Source of the DNA: an uncultured Intestinimonas sp.
Lineage (GTDB): Bacteria; Bacillota; Clostridia; Oscillospirales; Oscillospiraceae
Assembly (NCBI RefSeq): GCF_944387725.1
Contig: NZ_CALXGA010000011.1
Location: 1 to 41,646 of the forward strand
DNA length: 41,646 bases
Direction: 5' to 3'
In this document: positions 32,571 through 38,410 of the stretch, in pieces
Numbering within the stretch: the stretch's first letter is position 1
Layout of the letters: the number at the start of each line of letters is the position of its first letter
Position numbers and translations under genes: made by a program
Notes under the pieces: model-generated
Told to the model about the DNA's origin: nothing
Database searches by the model: none
Seen by the model: the letters and a program-made list of their open reading frames with translations, nothing else

Positions 32571-32647
32571 CCGGGTGTGGCGAAGTTTGGTATCGCGCTT
32601 GAATGGGGTTCAAGAGGCCGCTGGTTCGAATCCAGTCACTCGGACCA
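32571..32647 (+). tRNA. tRNA-Pro (anticodon GGG)
   Basis: 77 nt including encoded CCA. Acceptor CCGGGTG/CACTCGG, D arm GCG/CGC, anticodon arm CTTGA-ATGGGGT-TCAAG with anticodon GGG, T arm GCTGG-TTCGAAT-CCAGT, discriminator A. Its last 23 nt (32625-32647) are the integration site of the mobile element and are repeated at 41570-41592. Confidence 0.95.
32625..32647 (+). other. Left attachment site (attL core) in tRNA-Pro
   Basis: 23 bp identical to 41570-41592. It covers the T loop, the 3' acceptor strand and CCA of the tRNA; sequences diverge directly outside on both sides. Confidence 0.92.
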
Positions 32648-32650
32648 TGA

Positions 32651-32684
32651 AAGTCCTGTAACCGCAAGGGTTACAGGACTTTTT
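32651..32684 (+). terminator. Terminator supplied to the tRNA by the element
   Basis: 13-bp stem AAGTCCTGTAACC/GGTTACAGGACTT followed by TTTCT, starting 4 bp after the tRNA. It lies inside the element; the original chromosomal terminator now lies beyond attR at 41625. Confidence 0.85.
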
Positions 32685-32693
32685 CTATGTCCA

Positions 32694-32713
32694 GTACCCT
32701 TATTTTACCCTTA
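32694..32713. repeat. Left copy of end-associated repeat GTACCCTTATTTTACCCTTA
   Basis: A 20-bp sequence made of two ACCCTTA units lies 47 bp inside attL and covers the int stop codon. A 21-bp match (one extra T) lies at 41432-41452 near attR. Repeats near both ends in direct orientation fit integrase arm-type binding sites. Confidence 0.6.
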
Positions 32714-33931
32714 TTGGCCCACAACGCCCTCAATGTACTGCTCCATCCGCTGGGCGCTCTCCCGGCGCATCTGGTCCGTCACATGGCCGTACACATCAAG
32801 GGTAAAGGAAGCGGTGGCGTGACCCAAATTCCCCTGCACCGTCTTGATATCATCACCGCTCTTGATTGCGGCCACCGCATAGCTGTGACGCAAATCGTGA
32901 AAGCGGACGGTGGGAAGCCCCATATCAGTCACAACGCGCTTGAAGTTGTGGTAGACGGTATGGGTCATCAAATGACTGCCCAGCTCATTGGTGAACACTA
33001 GACCCGTGTCCTCCCATGCGGGCCCCGCATGTAGCCTCCACTCAGCCTGCTTGCCACGCTGCCGCTTGAGCCAGTGCATCACAATAGGGGCCGGGGCGAT
33101 TTTCCGCCATCTGCTGTTTTTGACGGAAATGAATTGATAACGGTATTTTTTGCCTCCGTTTTTGGCCCTGTCCTTGTCCTGGACCATGACCTTTTGGAAC
33201 TGCCGCCGGACCAACACGGTCCCCCGCTCAAAATCCACATCCTCCCATTTGAGCCCCAGCACCTCTCCCTGACGCATACCCGTAAACAAGGTGACCAGGA
33301 AAAGAAACTCATGGGGGTGCCCCTTGACCGTTTCGATGAACTGGTGAATGGCATCATCATCCAGCGGGTGCAGCTCCTTGCGCTCGACTCTGGGCAGGAC
33401 ACAGGCGTCCGACGGGTTGAACCGCAGGTAGGAAATAGCCACTGCCTGTTGGAGTGCCTTGTGGAGCACACCATGGACGATTTTCACAGACTTCGGCGAT
33501 AGGCCGCTCTTGGTCAAGCCGTTGTAAAAGTGCTGAATCATATGGGTACTCAACGCTTCCAGCTTGATAGGGCCAAGCTGGGGCCGGATATGGTTCTTGA
33601 TTTGACACTGATAGGATTCTACCGTTCTGGGCTTCACGCTGCCCAGATATTCCTCCATCCAAATATCCAGCCAATCTCCGACGGTGAGCATGGATGGGGC
33701 CTTGTAGGTCCCTTGGTCTACCTCCACGGCGATTTCCCGCATCTTCTGGGCGACTTCCTTCTGGGTCTTTCCGGTGATGGTCCGCTGGACCTGCTTGCCG
33801 GTAATGGGGTCAATGTCCACCGTGACCCGGCCCTCCCAATAGGTATAGGGCTTCCCGTTTCGCGTGACTTCTCTCTTACGGATGGAGCCGCTGCCATTGG
33901 CGGCGCGGCCCGTCTTATTCTTATGTGGCAT
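32711..33931 (-). CDS. int: Tyrosine recombinase (integrase)
   Basis: Site-specific integrase that would insert and excise the element at tRNA-Pro. The start at ATG 33931 has AAAGGAGG 10 nt upstream; the open frame goes on to 34021. Of 406 residues, about 25-75 form an AP2-like arm-binding part (YWEGRVTVDI), 80-175 the SAM-like core-binding domain, and 185-400 the catalytic domain with R220 (TGMRQGEVLGLKW), H345-x-x-R348 (FHDLRHSYA), H371 (LGHATASFTLDVYGH) and Y381. All catalytic residues are intact. It reads towards the tRNA, stop 63 bp from attL, last gene of the element's minus-strand operon. Confidence 0.95.
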   Translation of the reverse strand: MPHKNKTGRAANGSGSIRKREVTRNGKPYTYWEGRVTVDIDPITGKQVQRTITGKTQKEVAQKMREIAVEVDQGTYKAPSMLTVGDWLDIWMEEYLGSVKPRTVESYQCQIKNHIRPQLGPIKLEALSTHMIQHFYNGLTKSGLSPKSVKIVHGVLHKALQQAVAISYLRFNPSDACVLPRVERKELHPLDDDAIHQFIETVKGHPHEFLFLVTLFTGMRQGEVLGLKWEDVDFERGTVLVRRQFQKVMVQDKDRAKNGGKKYRYQFISVKNSRWRKIAPAPIVMHWLKRQRGKQAEWRLHAGPAWEDTGLVFTNELGSHLMTHTVYHNFKRVVTDMGLPTVRFHDLRHSYAVAAIKSGDDIKTVQGNLGHATASFTLDVYGHVTDQMRRESAQRMEQYIEGVVGQ

Positions 33932-33954
33932 GAATTTTTTACCTCCTTTGTCCG

Positions 33955-33969
33955 CCACATAAGCGCACA
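33955..33969. repeat. 15-bp sequence in the int leader, inverted copy near attR
   Basis: CCACATAAGCGCACA stands just upstream of the int ribosome site; its exact reverse complement TGTGCGCTTATGTGG is at 41409-41423, 147 bp inside attR. A possible integrase/excisionase binding site that links int expression to the state of the ends. Confidence 0.55.
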
Positions 33970-34028
33970 CCTGTATTGTAACGCTCATGCGGCGGACGGT
34001 CAATATCTCCTGCGATTGCATAGGGCCA

Positions 34029-34208
34029 TCAAGCGGCCAAATACTCCATAAGGGCCGCCTTTGGCACCCGGTACTGGTGTCCTACGCGGACACTGTGAAT
34101 GATACCAGCCCTCACGAGATTATAAGTGGTATCCCGGCCCAGGTTCAGGGCCTGAGCAACCTGGGGAACGGTGAGGACAAGAGGGATCTGCTCAAAATTC
34201 TTAATCAT
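34029..34208 (-). CDS. xis: Excisionase-type small DNA-binding protein
   Basis: 59-residue protein with a helix-turn-helix of the MerR-like/excisionase type: LTVPQVAQALNLGRDTTYNL followed by VRAGIIHSVRVGHQYRVPKA. Such proteins bend DNA at attachment sites and direct excision. ATG 34208 overlaps the stop of the FtsK-like gene by 8 bp. Too short to have been scored by length alone, but the motif and the place before int are convincing. It might also regulate the operon. Confidence 0.88.
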   Translation of the reverse strand: MIKNFEQIPLVLTVPQVAQALNLGRDTTYNLVRAGIIHSVRVGHQYRVPKAALMEYLAA

Positions 34209-35541
34209 AGTCGAGCCTCCATTCGTCGAAGTAGTACGCCTGCGTGACAACATAGTTGTCCGCGCCCTGGCTGACCACAAAGCACCCCTGCTTCCCGCGA
34301 GGGATGAGGTCAGCGGCGGCGGTAGAATCCAGGACGATTTTGCTGAGCACCTCGTTTGCCATCCCGCAGGCAGAGAAGGACACATTTGCTTTGATTTGGG
34401 GCGGCAAAGTATTTGAATCGGGTCTCTGGGTACTCAGGAGGAGATGGAGGCCCGAGGCCCGGCCACGCCTGGCAATCGAGGTGATGTACTGCTCCGCCTG
34501 CTCAATCATGGCCTTATGGGCTTTACCTGCCCCGGTTTTGTCAAACAGCTCCGCTGCCTCGTCGATCGCCAGGACGATGTGGTCGAAACGGTGGGCCTTG
34601 GGCCTTGCGTTGTACTCGTCTATATCCTGGTAGTGCCTTTCGGCCAGCACCTTTTCCCGGTGGGCCATCTCTTCGGAGAGCTCTTCCAGCACAGGGAGCA
34701 AATCCTCGATGCTGGTGATGACACGGCACTTTTTGGCCCAGCGGCTAAAGCCCACGCCTCCCTTGAGGTCTACGATGATGGGGACCGCCCCCCAGGTGAT
34801 GCACTGGTACAGGAGGCAGCGCAAGGCGACCGACTTGCCGCTTCCTGTCATGCCCGCAAGAACCCCATGCCCTTGACGCAGGTCCCAGGTGACCTGCCGA
34901 CCGGCACAGTCCACCCCCAGGGCCAGGACAAAAGGCTTCAAATCCATCATACAGTCTGGGGTCCACAGTATCTTGGTGGGCAGAGTGGAGGCAGGGGGCG
35001 CAGTGGTCAGTTTGATGCGCTGGTTATCCTGCCCATTCTCGACCTCCAGGATGGTCAGATTCAGGGCCGACTGGAGCTCGTCCACACGGTCACGCCAGTC
35101 GGAGGGCGGGAGACCACAGGTTTCGTATTCTTGGACCTTGATTCTGGGATTATCGGGGTCCTGCGTGATGGACAGCAGCTCCGGGACCTCGCCGTTCTCA
35201 TTGGCAAACCCGATACGCGCCAGACTTTCTTCCACGCGCTGGGCTGACAGCGGCCCTCCCCAGGCCCAAAAGAGGGCCAGAGTGAGGGCCGCTGCCAGCG
35301 TCACAGCAGCCAGGGCGGTCACGATGCAATAGAGCTGTCCCAGGGGACCGCCCATCTTTACGCCGTCAATCAGGCCGGTGCAGGCCCAGAACATGCACAG
35401 AAGGGTCAGCATCGCAACCAAAACAGGCCCATTCCCTCCGCCTGGCGCGACCTTACGGGCTCCGCGCTTCATACGCCTCACGATGCGGCGACGCTCTACC
35501 TTCTGGGGCAGCTTCCCGCCCGACTTTTTATCTGTAAGCAT
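34201..35541 (-). CDS. FtsK/SpoIIIE-like DNA translocase of the element
   Basis: 446 residues. Two N-terminal membrane helices (about 39-58 and 70-94) after a basic start, then a cytoplasmic domain with Walker A GMTGSGKS (230-237), Walker B IVLAIDE (322-328), the SIARRGRASGLHLLLSTQRP motif and FSACGMANEVLSKIVL. This fits the coupling/translocase proteins of Tn916-like elements (TcpA) and AICE TraSA proteins, which pump DNA during transfer. No gamma domain for chromosome-directed FtsK is seen. It lies between rep and xis. Direct dsDNA transfer or coupling of a Rep-bound strand are both possible. Confidence 0.9.
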   Translation of the reverse strand: MLTDKKSGGKLPQKVERRRIVRRMKRGARKVAPGGGNGPVLVAMLTLLCMFWACTGLIDGVKMGGPLGQLYCIVTALAAVTLAAALTLALFWAWGGPLSAQRVEESLARIGFANENGEVPELLSITQDPDNPRIKVQEYETCGLPPSDWRDRVDELQSALNLTILEVENGQDNQRIKLTTAPPASTLPTKILWTPDCMMDLKPFVLALGVDCAGRQVTWDLRQGHGVLAGMTGSGKSVALRCLLYQCITWGAVPIIVDLKGGVGFSRWAKKCRVITSIEDLLPVLEELSEEMAHREKVLAERHYQDIDEYNARPKAHRFDHIVLAIDEAAELFDKTGAGKAHKAMIEQAEQYITSIARRGRASGLHLLLSTQRPDSNTLPPQIKANVSFSACGMANEVLSKIVLDSTAAADLIPRGKQGCFVVSQGADNYVVTQAYYFDEWRLDYD

Positions 35542-35563
35542 GATAAACCATCCTTTCTAATAT

Positions 35564-36364
35564 CTAAATTTTGGGGAATTCCTCCGAGAGCACCCGGAGG
35601 CCGTTATAAATCTCACCTTCGTGTTGTATATGAGCTTTCAACTTTTCCTCGTCCCGAAACTCGTCGTAGTTCTCCGGGTCATGGGGGTAAGTGTTAGGAC
35701 CTTTGACCAGGTCCCGGCTGTGCAGATACCACTTTCCAAAAATCTTGCCGCCGTTGCCCTTGGTGATGTACTTGGCGACATAGTTGGCGGTGCGCTCATA
35801 GTTCTCGTCGAGTGGGATGCAAGTGGAGAAACCGTATTTCCAATCGAGCATGTTAAAGACTGGTCGGCCCTCCTTGTCGGTCCTGCGGTGGCCCAGCTTG
35901 TCCCTGGCCCGCTCAACGCGCACCTTGCCCAAATGGCAAAGGCCGTGCAGGTGGATGGCGGGCCGGTCCTCTCCGGCCTTCTTTTTGTGGTACTCCGGCA
36001 CAAGCAGATAAGAAAATTCCTTCCGATGGACCGCGTTGCCCAGGAAAGTCCGCAGCTTCTGATAGACGGCTTTCGGATCATAGCGGTCAAGGAGGTCGGG
36101 GTCGATGGTCCAGGTCAGAAAAGTGTCAAAAGTGTCCATATTACAGAGGGCGAGGTCTCTCACCTTGGACTTTGCCCGCTGCTGGCTCATTTTGATGGAC
36201 CGCTCCTGGTCCTTGGCGTGACCCGGTCGAGAGACCGCATAGGAGCGCGGCTTGGACGCGCCTGGAATCATGGGAAAAATCGCCCCCGTTGCCACCTGCT
36301 TTACCAGGGATTTAGGGTACTCCTTAATCCTACAATTCGTGTAAACAGTTGGTTGGTCTGGCAT
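35564..36364 (-). CDS. rep: HUH-type rolling-circle replication initiator (possible relaxase)
   Basis: 266 residues from ATG 36364 (GAGGAG 8 nt upstream). Three motifs of HUH endonucleases: motif 1 TFDTFLTWTIDP (about 78-89), motif 2 PAIHLHGLCHL with H138 and H140, and motif 3 NYVAKYITK with Y195 and Y199. It would nick one strand at an origin and start rolling-circle replication of the excised circle; in Tn916-type elements a related protein also acts as relaxase. No helicase domain. The two histidines and tyrosines are present, so it looks active. Followed by the FtsK-like gene after 22 bp. Confidence 0.88.
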   Translation of the reverse strand: MPDQPTVYTNCRIKEYPKSLVKQVATGAIFPMIPGASKPRSYAVSRPGHAKDQERSIKMSQQRAKSKVRDLALCNMDTFDTFLTWTIDPDLLDRYDPKAVYQKLRTFLGNAVHRKEFSYLLVPEYHKKKAGEDRPAIHLHGLCHLGKVRVERARDKLGHRRTDKEGRPVFNMLDWKYGFSTCIPLDENYERTANYVAKYITKGNGGKIFGKWYLHSRDLVKGPNTYPHDPENYDEFRDEEKLKAHIQHEGEIYNGLRVLSEEFPKI

Positions 36365-36430
36365 TTCGATTGCTCCTCTTTTTCCTTTCAGATTGCCTCG
36401 GGGTGAAATCAATCTGTTGATTCATCAAGT

Positions 36431-36479
36431 AAGAACGGCCTCCCACGCCCCCCTTACGGGGAGCGTGGGCCGTTCTTTT
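36431..36479. other. Long imperfect hairpin between the small gene and rep (candidate origin/nic site)
   Basis: AAGAACGG and CCGTTCTT enclose an inner stem CCCACGC/GCGTGGG and a loop around CCCCTTACGGGG. On the plus strand it ends in TTTTTT, which is terminator-like, but no plus-strand gene leads into it. On the minus strand it is an intercistronic hairpin just before rep, a common place for a double-strand origin. Confidence 0.5.
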
Positions 36480-36489
36480 TTGCGGGGTC

Positions 36490-36741
36490 TTACGACTGGA
36501 AGAGGATGGCGTCCGGCTTGCCGAAACGATTGTACTGGACGGTCACCTCAGAGCCGACCTTGAACTTACCAGCGTCCAGGCCGCACTTGGCGAGCTTGGC
36601 ATCGGTCATGTAGATGTGCTCGGCCACCATGCCCTGGGCCTCCGGCCCAGTGGCGGGGTAGGTCAGGTAGAGGTTGTAGCCGGTGATGGTTACGCCCTCG
36701 CGGGTAGTGAAATCGTTGCGCTTAAAACCAATCAGTTTCAT
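36490..36741 (-). CDS. Small protein, possibly an OB-fold ssDNA-binding protein
   Basis: 83 residues from ATG 36741 (AAAGGA 11 nt upstream); the open frame further upstream is promoter and leader. Not firmly recognised. The pattern MKLIGFKRNDFTTREGVTIT then a short strand-rich region, AEHIYMTDAKLAKCGLDAGK and FKVGSEVTVQYNRFGKPDAI suggests an all-beta protein, and position as first gene before an HUH Rep fits an ssDNA-binding role like filamentous-phage gene V or a small conserved ICE protein. Function is inference. Confidence 0.7.
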   Translation of the reverse strand: MKLIGFKRNDFTTREGVTITGYNLYLTYPATGPEAQGMVAEHIYMTDAKLAKCGLDAGKFKVGSEVTVQYNRFGKPDAILFQS

Positions 36742-36859
36742 TTGTGAATCGTTCCTTTCTTGTGCATATCGCACGGTCCAAATGGTGGATAGGTACACCC
36801 TGCCAGAGCGGGCAGGACGCGATGGGGACTTGACGCAGCCCCACCTCCGCGTTGCTGGA

Positions 36860-36888
36860 ATACAAAGTAAGCGATATTCAGTTGTCAA
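36860..36888 (-). promoter_or_regulatory. Promoter of the element's replication/transfer operon
   Basis: Minus-strand -35 TTGACA (36883-36888), 17-bp spacer, -10 TTGTAT (36860-36865). A leader of about 110 nt with a CCTGCCC...GGGCAGG-type hairpin precedes the small gene at 36741. It stands back to back with the plus-strand promoter at 36915. Confidence 0.65.
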
Positions 36889-36914
36889 GGTGCACGGGAA
36901 GCTGGGAAGCCCCA

Positions 36915-36943
36915 TTGACAGGCAATACGAGTAGTGATAGAAT
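36915..36943 (+). promoter_or_regulatory. Divergent consensus promoter with a 10-bp inverted repeat
   Basis: -35 TTGACA (36915-36920), 17-bp spacer, -10 TAGAAT (36938-36943). TGACAGGCAA (36916-36925) and its exact inverse TTGCCTGTCA (36958-36967) flank the start of transcription, so a repressor or Rep could bind both. The two promoters are only 26 bp apart, suggesting shared control. Confidence 0.7.
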
Positions 36944-36949
36944 AAATTG

Positions 36950-37198
36950 GGTTATTTTTGCCTGTCACTATACTTATATGCCTTGGCTCGACAGGTTATG
37001 CAGTTTTTCCCGTCAATTCGAGAAATTTTCTGGAAGCATTTCCTCCGGCTTCCGCTTATATCATATGTTTTCGCCACATTTTGATGAGCACACCCAAATA
37101 CCGGCCTATTTCCACCCCGAAAAGTCGAAATAGCACCCCCGCCCCGCCCTATCAAGGCCGAAAAAAATCCCTGGTTCCGAAGAGCCAGGGATTTTTTT
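36950..37198 (+). ncRNA. Candidate non-coding RNA 1 of the element (about 250 nt)
   Basis: Between the consensus promoter at 36915 and a strong terminator (stem CCCTGGTTC/GAGCCAGGG, loop CGAA, flanked by A7 and T7, 37161-37198) there is no plausible reading frame with a ribosome site. The unit is thus a free-standing transcript of about 250 nt. The region is AT-rich compared with the host. It runs away from rep, so it is not antisense to it; a regulatory or origin-linked role is possible. The terminator is symmetrical and may also act on the other strand. Confidence 0.55.
37161..37198 (+). terminator. Bidirectional-looking terminator
   Basis: AAAAAAATCCCTGGTTC, loop CGAA, GAGCCAGGGATTTTTTT. 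Ends the candidate RNA from 36950 and isolates the protease gene from the promoter at 36915. Confidence 0.85.
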
Positions 37199-37318
37199 GC
37201 GCGAGTGGCCCCTTTGGGGCCAGCCTTGACAGGTCGGGGCGGGGGCGCGTCGGTGGCGACACAAGCTCGCGAGCGAGCTGTGCTACCACATCTTTCTTAC
37301 TATGGGAGGGCCTACGAA

Positions 37319-37963
37319 ATGAAACAGACCACAAAAATGAGCCGTGCCGTCAATTTGCTGGAGCGCATATTTAATTCCCTGAACACCGACTTTTTCGGTG
37401 GGGAGCTGCCGGTCCCCATTATCACAGTCCAGAGCAAGCCGGGAACCTATGGACACTGTTCCGTGGCGAAGGTCTGGCAGAGGCCGGACGGCGGCGCGTA
37501 TGAACTGAACATTGCCGCCGAGGTCTTAAACTACCCAATCGAGGAGACTTTAGACACCATACTCCACGAGATGGTGCATCTCTTTTGCCGCCAGCACGGA
37601 ATCCAGGAAGTGAGCCGGGGCGGTACATATCACAATAAGCGGTTCAAGGAGGAGGCCGAGCGGCGGGGCCTGGAGTGCTACCGGACGGAGAAGTACAGCT
37701 GGAACACCCGGCCCAGCGACCGGCTTGTGGAATACGCCCTGGAAAAGGGGTGGAGTGAAATCAAGATCGGGCGGAGCACCCTGCCCCCGATGATTCGGAT
37801 CGGGGCCGGAGGCACCGCCCAGCCGGGAGCTGCCACCCCGGGCGGCAAGCGGCCCAGCTCCACCCGAAAGCTCATTTGTCCCCAGTGCGGGCAGAGCGTC
37901 CGGGCCACCAAGAAGGTCCATATCATCTGCGGGGATTGCATAGTCCCCATGGTGGAGGTGTAG
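37319..37963 (+). CDS. SprT-like zinc metalloprotease
   Basis: 214 residues from ATG 37319 (GGGAGGG 8 nt upstream). The SprT-like domain (about 12-125) has the HExxH motif in ILHEMVHLFCRQHG (83-87) and a third ligand in TYHNKRFKEEAERRG (H106). A C-terminal zinc ribbon, C187-x2-C190 and C204-x2-C207 (CPQCGQSVRATKKVHIICGD), follows a basic/Pro linker. Proteins of the SprT/Spartan type cleave DNA-protein crosslinks in eukaryotes; the bacterial homologues are little studied. In this element it might remove the covalently attached Rep, an idea from context only. No promoter was clear just upstream; a GC-rich inverted repeat AGCTCGCGAGCGAGCT precedes the ribosome site. Confidence 0.87.
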   Translation: MKQTTKMSRAVNLLERIFNSLNTDFFGGELPVPIITVQSKPGTYGHCSVAKVWQRPDGGAYELNIAAEVLNYPIEETLDTILHEMVHLFCRQHGIQEVSRGGTYHNKRFKEEAERRGLECYRTEKYSWNTRPSDRLVEYALEKGWSEIKIGRSTLPPMIRIGAGGTAQPGAATPGGKRPSSTRKLICPQCGQSVRATKKVHIICGDCIVPMVEV

Positions 37964-37967
37964 GGGC

Positions 37968-38026
37968 AAAAAAATGAGGTGCACTTTTCAAAACCTGGAA
38001 CAGGCAATTTTGAAAAGTGCACCTCA
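37968..38026 (-). terminator. Strong terminator of candidate RNA 2
   Basis: 19-bp perfect stem with 14-nt loop, followed by TTTTTTT on the minus strand. On the plus strand it may also stop transcripts of the protease gene. Confidence 0.85.
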
Positions 38027-38204
38027 GAAAAATTCTCAGCAAATTTTGACTTTTCTCTTTGAATGGCCCTTGCTTTTCCTATGCGGAACGGCTAAAATAG
38101 GGCTTGGAAACATATAAGCGGCAGTTCGTGGGGTGCTGGGAACACCCCACGAACCTGTGCGAGTCCTCGGCACTCGACACAACAGTCTTATAAGACTGCA
38201 CCAC
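37968..38204 (-). ncRNA. Candidate structured non-coding RNA 2 of the element (about 237 nt)
   Basis: A near-consensus promoter (TTGAAA-17-TATAAT, 38211-38239, minus) is followed by a transcript with three successive hairpins: CAGTCTTATAAGACTG; TGTG-CGAGT/ACTCG-CACA; and GTTCGTGGGGTG/CACCCCACGAAC (12 bp). It ends in a 19-bp perfect stem TGAGGTGCACTTTTCAAAA (38008-38026 with 37975-37993) plus T7 (37968-37974). Only a 25-codon frame without ribosome site is inside. It converges on the protease gene with 4 bp between. No known family was recognised. It could alternatively be the OFF-state product of an invertible promoter (see 38106-38325). Confidence 0.6.
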
Positions 38205-38325
38205 GGGGCTATTATACCTATTTCGCCGCGCTTTTTCAAGGCGGGAGAGGGAAATAGCTTTGTGCTACGCGTGATTTTATCAGGCGGTGTTGAGTACATA
38301 ACTCGGCACCGCCTTATATGTTTCC
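38106..38325. repeat. 220-bp segment bounded by 13-bp inverted repeats, with internal promoter
   Basis: GGAAACATATAAG (38106-38118) and CTTATATGTTTCC (38313-38325) are perfect inverted repeats. Each is joined on its inner side to a hairpin (GTTCGTGGGGTG... at 38124-38155 and AGGCGGTG...CACCGCCT at 38282-38314). The segment holds a strong promoter now directed away from the surface-protein gene at 38411. This geometry is that of an invertible promoter switch. The repeats are short for such a switch, so it is a hypothesis. Confidence 0.5.
38211..38239 (-). promoter_or_regulatory. Strong promoter inside the 220-bp segment
   Basis: Minus-strand -35 TTGAAA (38234-38239), 17-bp spacer, -10 TATAAT (38211-38216). 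One of the best sigma-A matches in the window. Transcription start near 38204. Confidence 0.75.
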
Positions 38326-38410
38326 GGCGGACACCCTGGGCGGGGCGTTGGCCCCGTCCGGGGGAGGTCGTCCGCTGGAAAACGATTTATTTCAAAAAGG
38401 GGAGGAAAAT

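Noticed and set aside
36852-37133. 93-codon plus-strand frame in the divergent promoter region
   Set aside because: It begins upstream of the promoter at 36915, has no ribosome site, and covers both promoters.
37968-38204. Retron-type msr/msd RNA
   Set aside because: No reverse transcriptase gene in the element and no inverted a1/a2 ends.
38036-38299. 87-codon minus-strand frame
   Set aside because: Starts upstream of the strong promoter that would transcribe it and reads through perfect hairpins; an RNA is more likely.
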